From Rattus norvegicus (taxonomy: Eukaryota; Chordata; Mammalia; Rodentia; Muridae): DNA of 64,000 nt. The notes beneath the pieces were generated by a model. It had not been told where the DNA came from and did no database searches. It worked only from the letters and a program-made list of their open reading frames with translations. The stretch spans positions 31,523,939 through 31,587,938 of the forward strand of contig NC_086034.1 of assembly GCF_036323735.1 (NCBI RefSeq), in the 5' to 3' direction. The position numbers and the translations under genes are program-made. This document shows, piece after piece, positions 35,887 through 50,200 of the stretch. How positions within the stretch are numbered: the stretch's first letter is position 1; each line of letters starts with the position of its first letter.

Positions 35887-38800
35887 AAATAATGCAAAAT
35901 AGGAATCTATGTGTTTTAATGCAGTCCCCTCCGTATCCAGTGAAGATATATTAATATTATCATTTTGACAGTGTCAGAAAATATGGACTGAAGATAACCT
36001 ACACAGTGCTCCTTAGTCACAAGATGTAGAATCAGCATTCAAACAGAAATTCTGACTGCAAGATGACAGCACAAGTCCATAGCTATTCTTTATTTATAGC
36101 CTTTAAGCCTAAATTCATAATCTTCAACGGCAAGATTGTGGTGCATTGAGCTAAATAAATGGCATGTCCATTATGTTGTGAACTGAAATCCAGTCCCTTG
36201 CTGTTACTATGTGCTGGAAGATTTTCTCGTTTTATTTTGGTTGAATGAATTTAGCCCAGCAGTCAATCAGATCAATAACTTGAGGCTTTGATTTTCCTAA
36301 GACGTTAATAATAAAGAGCTTAAAAGGAGGACATTGAGAAACAGGTGCCAGCATCTCTAGGAGCCTCTGAATAATAGAATCCAGGAAACTTTGAATAACA
36401 GATTCAACCCTGTTTGATGAGTATCTTAGAAAACAGGGCACAGAACTCTGCTTTTTCTTATAAACTATCTCATCTTTTTTTGCAAACTTCACAAAAGATG
36501 TTTTTTATGTTTTTATCTTATTATAGTACTATCTGTAGTTCTGGAAGCTGAAGCAATGTGACAACTTCCGTAAGAATATCTCCCGTAGAGTCACCACGTT
36601 TCTGATGCTTACTGTCCCTGTAGATGAAATAAAAAACAAACTTCTGGAGATATCAGAACAATTCTACTTTTCCTAGCTGAGATCAATAACTGCAAATCAT
36701 TTTTCTCCACATAAAACGTAAATATTTGCTCACATACTAAATCATTGGCTAATGTCGTTTGAGATTGTGACAAAGACCAAGTGTATGCACTCCTGGCTTT
36801 GAATGCTTTAAATGGAATTTTAATGTGTCATAAATGAATACAGATTTAATGCTAAGCACATGGTCTACCAGTTACCTATATCTCCAACCTTCATTCTGTC
36901 AATAGATAATCAAATATATTGAATTAAACCTGTTTTCTACAACATTAGTATATATTACAAGTTTTGTCATTCCTCTAGCCTCAGCAAGAGTCCTCTTCTT
37001 TATCATGAAGCTTTAGAAACCAAAAAAAAACCCTCATCTTCTTAAGCTGAAATATTATTAAAATTCAGGTTTTTGAAGAATGATTTGTAAAGATTATGAA
37101 GTATGACTATTACAAATGATGCCAATTTTTGTTTTGATGGTAGGAAAGATGGCAATCAAAATCAATGATCTTATGCAATTTCCTGTGCATGCTATGTCAG
37201 GACCAACATAACACACTAATACCAGGGTCTATTTGGATTATTGGTTACCCAGTATCCAAGCTGCATAAGCAGTAGTGTGAGCACATCCACTCCAGCATCA
37301 CTAACCAATCTCTGACTACCAACTTTTATCTGCCAGTATTTATTTCACTGAAACAGTGATAATAATCTTCACAAGATGTTTATAACGGAAGGAAACCAGT
37401 TTCAAGGAGTGCTTTTCTTCTTGTAAAAGCTATAGTTTGTGTAATTCTAATTTTGAATTCTCACTAATCCTGTCAATCTATCCACTTGACTTTTTTGTTA
37501 GTCTTTCCTCATCAATGATCTCTATTTAAGAAAGTTTTGATGCTTTTAATTTAAACTTTCTCCTATTTCCCTTTTTCTTTCAATAAGAATAGAAGATTTG
37601 AGTTATCTGAGATAAAATAAAATCTACAAGAACCACATTTCTTTACCCTTCAGATCACAGCTACATTGAAAAATTCATTTAACTCAACCATCTATTCAGA
37701 GCTGTTCTCAAAATGATTAAAAACCATTGAAAATTACTTAAAGAACCATAGTAGAAATCCACTCAATGGGCCCTTAAAATCTTATAAGCTCAGAGAGTAT
37801 TTGAAGAAATGACTTTGACTGCTGGATTTGTTCAAAACACCTGGCAAAATATAAGACATAGAAATAGCTATACTTGTATGAATTTAAGAACTATTTCCAG
37901 AAAGGATGATTTAGCTATTGTAATTGCTTATCATAACAATTCTGGAGTAGGGTCTATCTCTGGTCATTGTCCAGGTTTCTGAAGACAGTCATTGTGAAGC
38001 TCTGGCAGAAGGCACGGTGCCTCCTTGCAGAAGTTCTGCATAGCCTTCCCGTGCCAGTCTCCACTTACTGAGTGTGTTCCAATCGGTCTCAACTCCTTGT
38101 GTGGAAATAAGTTCTTCTCTTTTCCTATATATTTTGTAAAATAAACATGGCCACAAAAACAAAATTTCCTTATTATCCAAAGCATAATATGATTGGTTTA
38201 TATCTCATTATTTCCTTGTTATTGTGTAGAAGCCAATGTAACTCTAAACTCACAGTCCAATATGGACACCACTGTAGACTATGTGGATTCACAGTGCCAC
38301 ATGAAAATGTCATTTGTTCACAAGTTTTTATTGATTTTATTTGCTTCCCCTTGTAATGGGGTTATTTATTAAACTTTCTTCATAATTAATACATGCTGCC
38401 AAAAATGATCTAAGTAATATGTAACTTTCCATTAAACAGAAAATGTTAAGAATCTAAGAAGAAAATTCTAATTCTGCTGTCTTTCTTCTACTTTTACTAA
38501 AATCAGATGCTGCTATATTAAACAATAAAATGCAGTTCTTGTTTGAAACACAGGAACTATTGCCAGAAACATTTACTTAAGGAAATATAGATAACTGTTT
38601 CCCATAATCAACTTTAATAAAAACACACCTCAACTTCAACAAAAAAAAAATTCATCCACCTGGATTATTAGAGTTAGATTCTATGATCATTTATACACAT
38701 ACATTTTAATTTTTAATTTCAGAAATTTAACAAAGGAGGACTTCATTTAAATAATTTAAATATTAAATACTAAATTTAAACATTTTATGGTAATATTATA

Positions 38801-41800
38801 TTTTGGTGTTTATAAAGTCATAAAACTATAAACCTTAAGCTTTTCATTTTCTGTATTGAAACACATTACATGATTTAAATATTTTGAGATTTTAATGTAA
38901 TGAAAATTAGCATATTTACCATAACACTAAATGCTATAACAATAATCAATAAGTTGAAACAAATGGTTGAATCTCATGTTTGCTCAGCAAGCACTTATCT
39001 TTGGAGTGTATTTATACAGCTGCAAGTTCTATTAAATGAACAGAAGATATCTTCCAGGATATTGTTTTGGAAAATATTAAGAGAATGAAAATATAAAAGA
39101 AGAAAATTCACCAACTCCAGATGCTTTTATAATCACTGTTTCTAATGTTGTTATTACTGTTCTGTACGTTAAAAAGAAAGGATTTAAAACAATGTAACTT
39201 TCTTAATTAACTTTTCTTAATTAACTTACATTAATTTCAAGTTTATATAACATATTGCATACTGTTTGCATCTTTTCAATTGGCATTATACAAATAATTG
39301 TCAGTACTAGACATTTATTGTAAAATTGGGCATGGAGTTGAATATAAATTTAAATTTCTTCTACCTTCAGAAGAAGTCTATGAATGATTTTTCTCAAAGG
39401 TTACCAGAGGGGTAATTAGTCATTTGATCTTTGCAGTTCATTGGTGTTTTCCTAGATGGGACTCTCAGCTTTTACATTTTTGAATTTAGAAAAAGAGGCA
39501 GTGATGCTGCTTTCCTGAGCGTCTGAAGTGTGCCTTCGGGCAGCTGAGGGCTGGGGCGGCTTATGGTAGAAACACTAGCAGCTGACTGTTGACATTTTCA
39601 GGGTAATTATAGCTCAGGAGTTGGCTGCTTGGAAGAGCAAAATCGTGTCACATATGACATGGCCTATCTTTGCTAATATCCTTTCACTTTTAAATAGAGT
39701 TCAAAGTCAATGACAAAAAGTAGCAAAATTATAAAGTAAATGGAAGTTCACACATAAAAGTAAGATGGTTGTTAAGAGATTATTTAGAAATCTGAGAGGA
39801 AATATATGTTTCACAAACGTAGCCCACAAGATAAATTTGAGGAAAACAACAACAGCAAAGACTTCTCTGTTATTAACTAAAAGCATTAGCCAGGACTTTA
39901 CATCCAGCTTAAGGTCTTACACGTAATCAAAAGTTAGAACCCTATCCCCTCATCAGTATATGAATCCAGTTTATGAGTTTTCCTTCTGAAATCTTAGGAT
40001 GCAAGACACAGACCTCTTAGAAACCTGGAGTGTTGCACTAAGTCTGCCTTTCATAAAGTGTCACAGTGGTGTGTAGAAAACAGACCGACTTCCGCTGGAG
40101 AATATAAATGGAGCCATGAGAAATGTTTGAAAACCTGAATAACAAGTCAAACATTTTCTATTAGAGATAGACAGCTCATTAGAAGAAAGGCATCCAGAAA
40201 GAAAGGCAGAGAGGATAGCATTAAAAACGAGGACAACGCAGTGCCGCTGATGCCATGATGCACAAAAGCGGAAACTCAGATGAAAAAGCAGCTACTGGCA
40301 AGCAGGAAGTTGGTAAAGAAAGGTTTTTGGCCTGGAGGATGGGACGTTGAGGGTTACTTGGTGCTGCTGCTGAGAGCTGCCTGTCAGGAGGAAGAGATTC
40401 TGGCTCACCCTAAAGATTCCTACTGTGCTATTTCTTTGACGAATTCATCACCAAACAGGATGTGGACTTTAGCCCTAAAGCCTCAGAGAGACTTGATTCT
40501 GACAGCGGAAAAATGTATGTTAAACTGATGAGAGATTTTCTTCCCAGGACTCAGCTGTATTCAAACCAGAAGCTTACTGGGTAAGCAATGTGTGAGTGGG
40601 AATTTCATTTGTCCTATGTATGTTATAGAGGAGTACAGCAACCATAGACACCATCCTCCTCTTTCCTGAACAGAAAGGAAAGCTTTTGCTTTGTCTCATT
40701 TCAGATTCTTTCTGACAAAGCCTTTCTTTGAGTGCGCACTACAAATTCTCACATATCACCTGAACTATAACGGAAGTGGGAATCACGTGATCTTCCTCTA
40801 CTACAGCTGTTCACATGACTAGTCTGTTACATGACATTATACTCTTTCCCACCAAAAGTGATCCTAGTCACACATTTACAAGAAGCAGCAATAGTTACTG
40901 TTACACGAGGTTCTAATCTGGGATAAAATTAAGAATAGGCTGAAGATTTTGATAAGGGAATAAAAATAATGGTGTATAAAGTGTTCCAGGTGAGCAGAGA
41001 CAAGCCTGAAAACAGAAATCTCATCAGGGAGATCTACCTCATGACAGATAATGAGAGTATGACCCAGGGACAAGGGGTAAGGAGGGATTCGAAAGCACAT
41101 CAAAGACACCCCTGAACTTTAAGCACTTTGACCAGGCAACACTGGGAAGAGGAAAAGAATTAATATGCATTTTAGAGAAATTTTTCTATAATTTGAAGAG
41201 ATTGGGAGAAAGTATTTGCCAACATTGAGTTATTGGAAATCATGGTGGCGAACTAAATATCCTAAATGTTATATTTAATATGTATATATATGTATATATA
41301 TATGTGTGTGTGTGTTTCAAAACACATTTTTAGTGGTTATAGTGTAAATATAGATTATACCATTCTTAACCTCTGGGTCCCTGTAGTCCAAAGTATTGCA
41401 ATAATTAGAGAAGTAAATGTATACAATTGGATGATTATTTTACAGAGAAACCATAGATTAAACATAACAGGGCTCAAAATGCAGAAATAAACTTCTGTGT
41501 ATAACGCTAAGTGTATATGGGAAATGGCTTTCTTTCTGTGAAATCACTGATTGTTTCGATTTGTCAATGTATAAGGGTTATGTTATCATTTTAATTGTCC
41601 TTCCAAAAAACAACTGAGTTTCGAACAAAATCAGAAGTTTGTGAAAAATGAATAGATTTTTCTTAACAATTCAATTTTAGATTAAAATACACTTACATAT
41701 TATAAAAGCTTGGAGAAAACTTTAAATTTGTATAATGAGAATTTTTAAATCATTAGACTTGATAGAAGACTACTTTGGTGTCCTGTGATTTAATCACTCT

Positions 41801-42280
41801 TAGATACATTTTGAAGTTTTGTTTTACTAGTGTATGATGTGGACTGTGTTGGAATAGCACAGCGAGTCCCATTGACATTTATAATTCACCCATGCCAATC
41901 AACAGAAGATGAAAAACAAACTTTTAAAGTAAAAATATCTCTCATGAATATGTGACATGCTCATATTATCATCAGTCTTAAATAGAGTGTTGGATTGACT
42001 TGTTACAGGCAGTATCAGTATGGCTGCATTTCTATTTAAATAATGAACTCTTGGATTTTGTCATGTAGCACCATGAAATTTCCTTACATATGTACTTTCA
42101 TCCAAGTGGTGGTGAATTATACATGGAAATCAAAACACAAAGTATATTACTTATCAGATGTGAATCAAAAATACCACTGCCTATTCCAGCCTCAAGAGAA
42201 AAAGTTAAGAGCTAAAGATTTTTTTAATCATAGATCCTGTAAGTCATGTAACACCTTCACATTTGTGAGTGATACTTCAT

Positions 42281-42282
<2 letters not shown>
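35887..42282. other. Long intronic stretch without recognised gene
   Basis: AT-rich, largely repeat-poor by eye. Open frames of 60-86 codons (36232-36492 minus, 37964-38185 minus, 40280-40528 plus, 40876-41109 minus) show no recognisable domain. 37964-38180 has two overlapping minus-strand frames and a balanced composition, but no family was identified. 39470-39680 is a GC-richer patch that could be conserved non-coding sequence. A TATATG/TG repeat lies at 41278-41315. Confidence 0.4.

Positions 42283-42334
<52 letters not shown>
42283..42334. repeat. (CA)n microsatellite
   Basis: About 26 uninterrupted AC units. Confidence 0.97.
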
Positions 42335-42336
<2 letters not shown>

Positions 42337-43749
42337 AATTTTGGAATCCACAGTATGATTCTGGAGAAATCTGAAGTCCATTCAGGAGTACATAAAAAAA
42401 GGCATGAGAAGTGAAGTCCTGCTATCAGCTGAACCTTGATCCCTGCTAGTTAGTTAAGTGTAGGAGCTTTCCAGGAAATTGTAGCTAAGCCCTGAGTGAA
42501 GTTCTCAAGCTTTACTCTCCTGGTCATGTTACCCGGGAAAGCAAGTACACAGAAGACTAACAGCAACCTGCTTTTGTTCCCCTTGGGCTTGATGCCAAAC
42601 TGCCCCTATTACTCTGCAAAATCCACACATAGAAGCCAGCCACTGACAAGGAAATAAAGAGTAACTCCCTCCAAGAATAAACAGGAAGCTCTTGGCAACC
42701 GAAGCTAGGTGGTATTCAGCTAGTCAGAAAAAAAAGCAGGTGTGAAATTAGATTTCAAAGCTCATTCAATGACCACTGGGGGTCCTCAATTATATTAAAA
42801 ACGTGGTGCCTTGTGTACATTTAGAAAGAAGTCTTTTTTCCAGCTATGTTTCATTCTTGAAAGACAATGCAAATGGCTTCCATGGTTATTATGTATTTGT
42901 TATCAACATTAAACAGGCCCATTCCCAGTGGGAATATCACCATATTTTTATTTTGAAAAACTGCATACTAAAGGTGAAGGTAAAGGAAAAAAAAACTTTC
43001 TAATCCAAAATAAATGGTTTAAATGATAGTTGCAGAGGCACACATTTTAACAAACTTAGTGAAAACAAAATGAATCACAACAAATTCAAAGAGAGTACTG
43101 CAAAATGAATTGATCTGTATAAAAGTCTGTCATGGGCATGGGATTCAAATTCCAGAAATTTCAAACTAGCCCTTTCATAGTTACCACTGTGCAGTATGAC
43201 TTCACTGCCCAATAGATTCATTTAGCACAGAAGTTTTTTAAAACTTTAAGTCACACAACATTTCAGGTGCAAGAAATTATTGTTCATGTCAAAGAAAAAG
43301 TTCTCAGGTGATTCCAGGTTAATGCTGTTGCTACAATGTTCCAGAAAAACTCTGCCCCGGGGACTGTTCATTTTAGATGAAGCTCACTGCCTCAGGGATA
43401 TTTGAGAACATCAAATGTAGCCAAGGGCACCTCCGACAGCTTCCCTCGGAGACGAGGAGGTTGCACATAATTTCGTATTATATTATAAGTCATGAAAAGC
43501 CCATAAATATTCCATCTTCTAACATGGATTGCTCGGCAGATGCTGAGTTATCAGTGTGTGAAAATATTTTGAAAGATACAGAGTCTTGTAGAAAAGTAAA
43601 TGTTAACTATGATTAAGGAACTACCAAATCACCATAATTAGGAGCTCTATCTAGTGACTTCCCATGCACAAGAAGACAATATCTAGTAATTTGTTATGTA
43701 TCTGGTGACAATAATATTAATATGGCCCATTTAAGTTCCTATGTATCTG

Positions 43750-43754
<5 letters not shown>
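42335..43754. other. Unassigned intronic sequence
   Basis: 42420-42720 is less AT-rich, with an AATAAA at 42653, and may be an old LTR, but no family is assigned. The rest is AT-rich with no gene. Confidence 0.35.

Positions 43755-43801
<47 letters not shown>
43755..43801. repeat. (TG)n microsatellite
   Basis: About 23 uninterrupted GT units. Confidence 0.97.
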
Positions 43802-45479
43802 CTGTAAGTTGAGATTTTTCCCTGTACTAAAATCTTACAAAAATACTTGGCACATTTACCAGAAATGTTTAAATTTTTGTAAGCTTTATTATAATTTTTA
43901 TCAGAAAATATCTGTTATCATTTCTTTCAGGTAAATTGTATGTAAAAATGACACATTGGATGAGTTCAGTGTTTCTATTTCAGGTAGAATGAAATATGAG
44001 AATATTTCTAATTTACTCCTTCATTATTTTCTTACGTCCAATGGATATTTAACTTTGTTCTTATATTACAGCCCTCCAAAATTGAGAATATTCCACAATT
44101 AACATATGCACATTAACATATGCTGTTTGAACAAAATTCTAGATAAGGCTAATGTTAGCAATATATACAGAGAGAGACAAGAAAATTATTTGTGCCACAT
44201 TTTATTTATTTGGTGTGCAAATATTGTGTAAGTGGACATTTCTTCATAGCACACATGTAGAGGTCAGAAGATAGCTTCTTCCTTGGAAGCTTTAGTTGTC
44301 CATTTCCTCCATGTGTGGATAAGGAATTAAACCACTTCCCTATACCATCAAAATTATTGGAATTATGACATTATAAACAATGATATTTATATATGTATAT
44401 ATATATACACCTGGTTTGTCTATTTCACTTATATCTAGTGTTGTGTGAATTTTGCATGCTGGCATAGAGACACATGTGTGCATTTGGAGGATATAGGTCA
44501 CCATCACGCATCTTTATTGCATCCCATCTTATTTTTGAGACAGTCTCTCACTGGACCTGGAGCTTCCTGGTTTTGCTATGCTGCCTACTATGTAAATCCT
44601 AGGAATCTTTCTAAGAACTCCTATTACATGTGTTTGCTGCCCTGCCATTTTCTTGCATGTACTGATGATCCAAAGCAGATTGCCTGTATGGCAATCACCT
44701 GGAGAACCAAGCCATCTTAGCCCTGTAATCATTCATTTATCCCCTAATATCATTTTCTCACTAAATGACATTAAACATAGAAAACAGTAAACTAAATCTC
44801 CCACCTCCAACACTGATATACTTAAAATATCTGTGATAATTATATATGATAAGAATTAGTAGATTACCAGCATTTAAATGAGACAAATAGCTCCTTTATC
44901 TTTTCATCTTAACCAGCATTTAAAATGTTCTCGAGGTTAAGTAAAAATATTAAATATTAAATATTTGTAAGTTGAGTAAAGTTATAACTGCCTACCAATT
45001 TCCTAGGACTACAAAGATCAACAGCATTCACTACAAGAATACATGCTGTGCATTGGGTTTTAATTTTACTGATATTCTTGCCACCTCAAATATTCTGAAC
45101 TAAAGAAATTCATAATAAAATGCTGATGGTATATGCCATTCTCAAGTACTGTGACTCTATTGGAATAAACACTGCTTTGAATATGTAACATACAGTTACA
45201 ATCTTCTGTAAGGTGAATGAATGACAGGCAAGGTGGAGTCTTTTTGCTGTGGCAAGACAAATTGATCAACTAACAATATTATCACTCTTCCTTTATCCAA
45301 AACACTTTACAGTCTGCACAAAATTTCTAATTATTTCCCACATATCAAACCAACTGACAGGAAAACACTGAGGGGAGACATTTAAAAGACAATAAAAGAT
45401 GAAAAAAAAGTGTCATCTATCTGTTGTGACTTAGTTAAAATTCTAAATTAATAATAAATAAGAAATAGGAAAGCATTTT
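43802..45479. other. Unassigned intronic sequence
   Basis: AT-rich. Open frames below 95 codons without recognisable domains. A short alternating TA/TG tract lies around 44380-44410. Confidence 0.4.
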
Positions 45480-45490
45480 AAAGAGCAGGC

Positions 45491-45836
45491 AAAAGACTGA
45501 AGGAGCTGAAGTGGGGTTTGCAACCCCATAGGAAAACAACAATAGCAACCAACCAGACCTCAGTAGAGCTCCCAGGGACTAAACCACCAACCGAAGAGTA
45601 CACATGGAGGGACCCTTGGCTCTTAACTGCATATGGAGCAGAGGATGGCATTGTCTGGCATCAATAGGGGGAGAGGTCCTTGGTCTTTTGAAGGCTCATT
45701 TCCCCAGGGTGGTGAGGTGGGAGTGGGAGCTTCCTCATAGAAGCAGGGAGAGTGAGAGGGAGTAAGGGAGAAAGGAGAAAGGGGATAATATTTGAAATGT
45801 AAATACATAAAATATCCAAGAAAATTAAATTTTAAA
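45491..45836 (+). mobile_element. L1 copy F: truncated 3' end with target-site duplication
   Basis: Plus-strand L1 3' UTR: TTTGCAACCCCATAGGAAAA, GGACTAAACCACCAACCGA, AGCAGAGGATGGCATTG, the G/A-rich block, then GGATAATATTTGAAATGTAA and an A-rich tail. The target-site duplication AAAGAGCAGGC lies at 45480-45490 and 45837-45847 (perfect, 11 bp). Confidence 0.92.
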
Positions 45837-46044
45837 AAAGAGCAGGCTTAAATACAGCCAGTCCTAAAGAGGAAGAGGTTTATAAAAATAATTAAAACTT
45901 TGTGTCCTTTGTTTCTTTATTTGTAAAATGGGATTCATTCAATGAACTTTTGTAATAAGTGAAAAAAATGATGATTCCACTAAACAAACTTCAAACTGCC
46001 TAATTAAAACATGTGCAGAAGTCAAGGACTCCTGTACTTGAATT

Positions 46045-46388
46045 AGGGAATGGCTAGAAGAAACTGAAGAGGATGTTGACCCCATAGGAAAACCAGCACC
46101 CCTGAGATCTCTTAGACACTGGACCACCAACCAGGCAGCATTCAGGTCCGAGGCCCTTGACAAACATATAGCAGAGGGCTGCCTGGTCTGGCCTCATAAG
46201 AAGATGTCCCTAACTCTTGAGAGACTTGAGGCCCCAAGGAGTGGGAAGGCATGGTGGAGCTGGGTGTGAGGACATCTTCATGGAGACAGAGGAAGGAGAA
46301 ACTGTGGAAGAGCAGACCTGGGTGGGAATAGCATCTAGACTATAAAAAATAAAACTAATAAAAATGTAAAATAAAATAAATAAAAAAT
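46045..46388 (+). mobile_element. L1 copy G: truncated 3' end
   Basis: Second plus-strand L1 tail with the same order of elements as copy F (GACCCCATAGGAAAACCAGC, GGACCACCAACCAGGCAGC, AGCAGAGGGCTGCCTGGTC, A-rich end), but a different, more diverged subfamily. Clear target-site duplication not found. Confidence 0.85.
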
Positions 46389-46489
46389 CACATGTAGAGT
46401 AGATAAATAGAACCAGTTCTACTGATGATAGACAAGGGGCCAGCAAATATGGGAAAGAATGTGAGAAAGACTAACCTTTAGAAAAATGT

Positions 46490-46771
46490 AAATGAGAGCC
46501 TCGGGGAGGGAAAACTCCAAACGCATTAGGAGGTCTGCTACCAAATTTAAAATGCTCTAGTGCACATGTGAATGAAGAAGCCATTGATATCTCTGCATTG
46601 TTGGTGGGAATGCAAAACAATTCTACAATATAATAACCTATGATAAAAATTCAAAATGAGCCTCAGTATGTAAAGGCACCGGTCACTAAACCTAGGTTTT
46701 ACCCTGGACTCATGTGCTGTAAGACGAGAAGAGAACTGACTTCTGCAATTTGTACTTTACTCCACCCCCGC
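46490..46771 (+). mobile_element. Probable ancient L1 ORF2 end fragment
   Basis: TGCATTGTTGGTGGGAATGC at about 46597 matches the conserved ORF2 C-terminal stretch found in many old L1s. The rest is heavily decayed. Boundaries uncertain. Confidence 0.45.
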
Positions 46772-46789
46772 CACACACACACATGTGTG

Positions 46790-46838
<49 letters not shown>
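46772..46838. repeat. (CA)n microsatellite
   Basis: CA repeat with a short ATGTGTGCACATAT interruption near its left end. Confidence 0.95.
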
Positions 46839-46840
<2 letters not shown>

Positions 46841-46968
46841 ACAGAAAGAGAGAGGAGGTACCATGGCTTCCTAGTTCATACATTCACATAAATAAATGTG
46901 GTCTTTTTAAAATAAATTAAAGGTATATAAAATGGAATGTTATTAACTCTCAGAGCAGAAATACATCA

Positions 46969-47280
46969 GAGATGGGGGAATAGCTCAGCCAGTAAGATGT
47001 TTAGTGTGTAAGCATGAATACTTAAGTTTTATCCCCAACAACTAGGTAACAGACTGTGTGTGCTGAGATACACAGGGAATACCCACACAGGCATGTAGAG
47101 ACAGGGGGATCCCTTGATCTTTCTGATCAGCTACTATTACCAGGTTGTGAGAAACTCTGCTTCAAAAAATAAGCTGGAAAGAATGTGAGAACACCCATTG
47201 TTAGCTTTTGACCTCCATGTTCATATGCAAAGAAGAGTTCATGCATTCCCACAAACAAGTGCACACACGAGTTTTAACTC
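46969..47280 (+). mobile_element. RSINE1/B4-type SINE
   Basis: tRNA-like head (GATGGGGGAATAGCTCAGCC), ATCCCCAACAACTAGG region, then a B1-like middle (AGACAGGGGGATCCCTTGAT, GAGAAACTCTGCTTCAAAAA), then ATAAGCTGGAAAGAATGTGA and a TTTTGACCTCCATGTTCATA end. This order is that of RSINE1. Confidence 0.8.
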
Positions 47281-50200
47281 GTACACAAACAAATGTGAAT
47301 CTGTACATATCCATGAATGTACAATATAAATTTGTAGCATGCTACGCCATATTTAAACTTTAAGGAGATTGTCAAAGGGGAATTAACTGGTTAGAGAAGA
47401 ACACTGGTGTGATTTCACTTACATGAATTAGATAGTAAAATTAATAGAAACAGGAAGTGGGATAGTGGTTGCCAGGGGCTTGTAAGATGGATACAATGGG
47501 TACAAAATTTGAATTTAAAGGATATGAAGTCTTTGAAACTTTGTGTACCAGAGTGAAAATACACTACTTGAAATGTATCCAAAATCGCAAAGGTTATAAA
47601 TGTTATACTTTTAACCATAATTAACATTGAAATATAGTGTGTATACAAAAGACCATACTGAACTACAATTACATATCTAAAAGTCCCAGTCTGTAATTGA
47701 TGGGTAGAATAGTAACTACAGGAAAAGAAACATTATTGCTACTGCACTTGAGGAAAAGAACTTTGGATCCCAAATGCCAGTACAAGCTGTTGTATAAGTG
47801 TCATGATAATTTTCCAGATTTAGGATGCTATGAAACATCATATACTCTGTGATTAGAACTTTGATCTTTGCACAGACTCATAGTATAGACTGTATGATAT
47901 GTTATCTTGCCCTGGGCAATAGCAGTAAGCCACAGCTCTCAACAGCCATGTGATCCCCAGGAAAAACAGTCAATTCTCTTCAGTGAACAAAGTCAGTTAA
48001 GCTATGACTTTCCATAGAATATGTGTATAAACACATTTTGACATACTACAGTTTTGAGGTGTGATAGTTTTATCAGGATTTTACCCCTTCTAAAGCTCAG
48101 AATTATCAGTAAAAGAGATAAACTTCACCAAATGAAATTCACTAGTTCTTGTGTTTTATCTCTCCATTTTCTCACCCATTCAATGGGAAATTATAAATGT
48201 GCAATTTGTTTATGCAGACCTTGTCCTCAGTAGAGATGTGATTTGAACACAGGTAACTGAGAAGTTATGTTTTTAATTCAATCTAATGCTTTTTTCCCCC
48301 TTTGGTTTCCAAGTATCTTCTGATGGTCTCTTATTAGGAGTAGAAAAACAAAGTCCATACAACAAGATGATTTTCAGTGATTAGACTGCTATCGATGTCT
48401 AGCCAAGAAAAAATCTACACTAGTTTTCTTGTATTTTTACTAATTACCTCTTTTGATACTTTGAATAAGAACACTGCTGTCCTTGTCCAATAAAACTGTG
48501 AATCTTCTAATTACATGTAAACTGCAGACGAGTATGTATTTACTTTATCTCTTGTCATTTGATAATAGTGACAGCCATTAATTGTATCAAATGGTTTTCT
48601 AATGATGGTCTCATTTTTTTACCCAATACCTGTTGAACTCATAGTAACCTTCCCATCCCCAAATACACAAATAAACTTACAATTGTTTTCTATGAATTCT
48701 GGGCCTACAGACCCATTACCATCTTTTTTCCTTGATAAAATCTTTATTATGTATCTAAAGTTTTGCATTTATTATATATTTATTTAAAATTATACACAAA
48801 TATCTCCATTGCGTAATATGATGAGTATATTTTGTATTACCGTAATTGTTGAATTTGCCTAGAGTTTTCAGCAGACACATAAATTGCAAAACTTCACTAA
48901 AAATTTTATGAAAAGATTCAAATATAGTTTATTTTACCTGCTGTGTTTAGAAAACAGATGTGGTATTTTATTAGTGGAAATCTCTAACAATTAAATTGTC
49001 AAATCAGCATAATATTAATGCATATAAAAACATTCAGCATGCTATCAACAAATAGGCAGTTTACATTTACACTGCTTGCCATTTGATCTCACTTATAAAA
49101 AATATCTAGATGTTACATATAATTCATCTGTGTAATATGGTGTATGGCATGTTTCCACTAAAGTCAACAAACCAATCTAGCAAATGCTAAAAATGCTAAG
49201 AAAAATAATACTATGGGTTGCTGGAATAACTAGGTATTTAATTTTTTGTTTTCATATTGAAATAATGCAATTAAAATAATAATATTTTTCCTAATGAGGG
49301 AGTTATGAAAACAGAAGTTTGAATTTTCTATAATTGCCCTTATACCTCATGCAAATATTAAAGGTTATTATTATTCATTAAGTAATTTTACTGAACTAAC
49401 AAAATACTGTATTTTTGATGTAAGAACCTCAGCTCAACTCCAAGCTGTCCGTCATCTCCTGATATCATGTAACAAAAGACAAAGTGCAAATTCTGCACAG
49501 AAGACTCTGACAAATCAGAATTGCTGTTCTTTCTACCTCTGATCTGCCTAAGAGATACTAATGCCCAAAAGAGTGTCCTTAGATTTGAAGACTAAGAGCT
49601 ACTTGAACAGGACAGGGACAAGATTGCTAATGTCATCTTGGTGAAAGGTCTTTGTTATTAGTGGTATTTCTTTGTTTCTCCACTAGACAAAACAGTATCT
49701 ACATGCAATAGAGCATCCTGTCTTTTAACTAAGGGTATAGGAGGTAAATTATACTCCTCAAAAAAAAAAATAAAAATAAAAAATAAACCTGAACCAAAAC
49801 AAAGCAAAACCTACCTGACCTACCAGTAACATCAATGCCTCACAAAAGGTATTCTAGGCTTGCTACCAAATAGAGTTGGAAAGGACTTCCCAGAGGACGA
49901 GCTAAATGATGTCCATACAGGAAAACAAACTTGGTCATCAGCCTCTTTGTAGTACTCTACTGGATGTTCTTTGTTGATTCTGACCATCAGCAGGCCCCCT
50001 AAGAACTAAGATGTGACTGCCACCAGAACTTACAGTCTGCGATAATAAGTATTTCAGCCTTGCCCTTTGCAGCACTCCTTCTCCTGTTCTTCATTGATAA
50101 AATGATAGTAGAATGGTGCAGAATCATGGTGAAAAAAACTGAAGGCAATACAAACATGTTGATAATATTTCTTATCAATAGAGACAGGAGTGAATATAAA

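Noticed and set aside
36232..36492. 86-codon minus-strand open frame
   Set aside because: Reads like random hydrophobic/basic sequence; no recognised motif and no supporting context.
37964..38185. Two overlapping minus-strand frames that looked like a processed gene copy
   Set aside because: Neither frame matches a protein I can name, and no poly-A tail or target-site duplication was seen.
42420..42720. Possible LTR promoter with AATAAA
   Set aside because: No matching LTR ends, primer-binding site or duplicate; left as unassigned.
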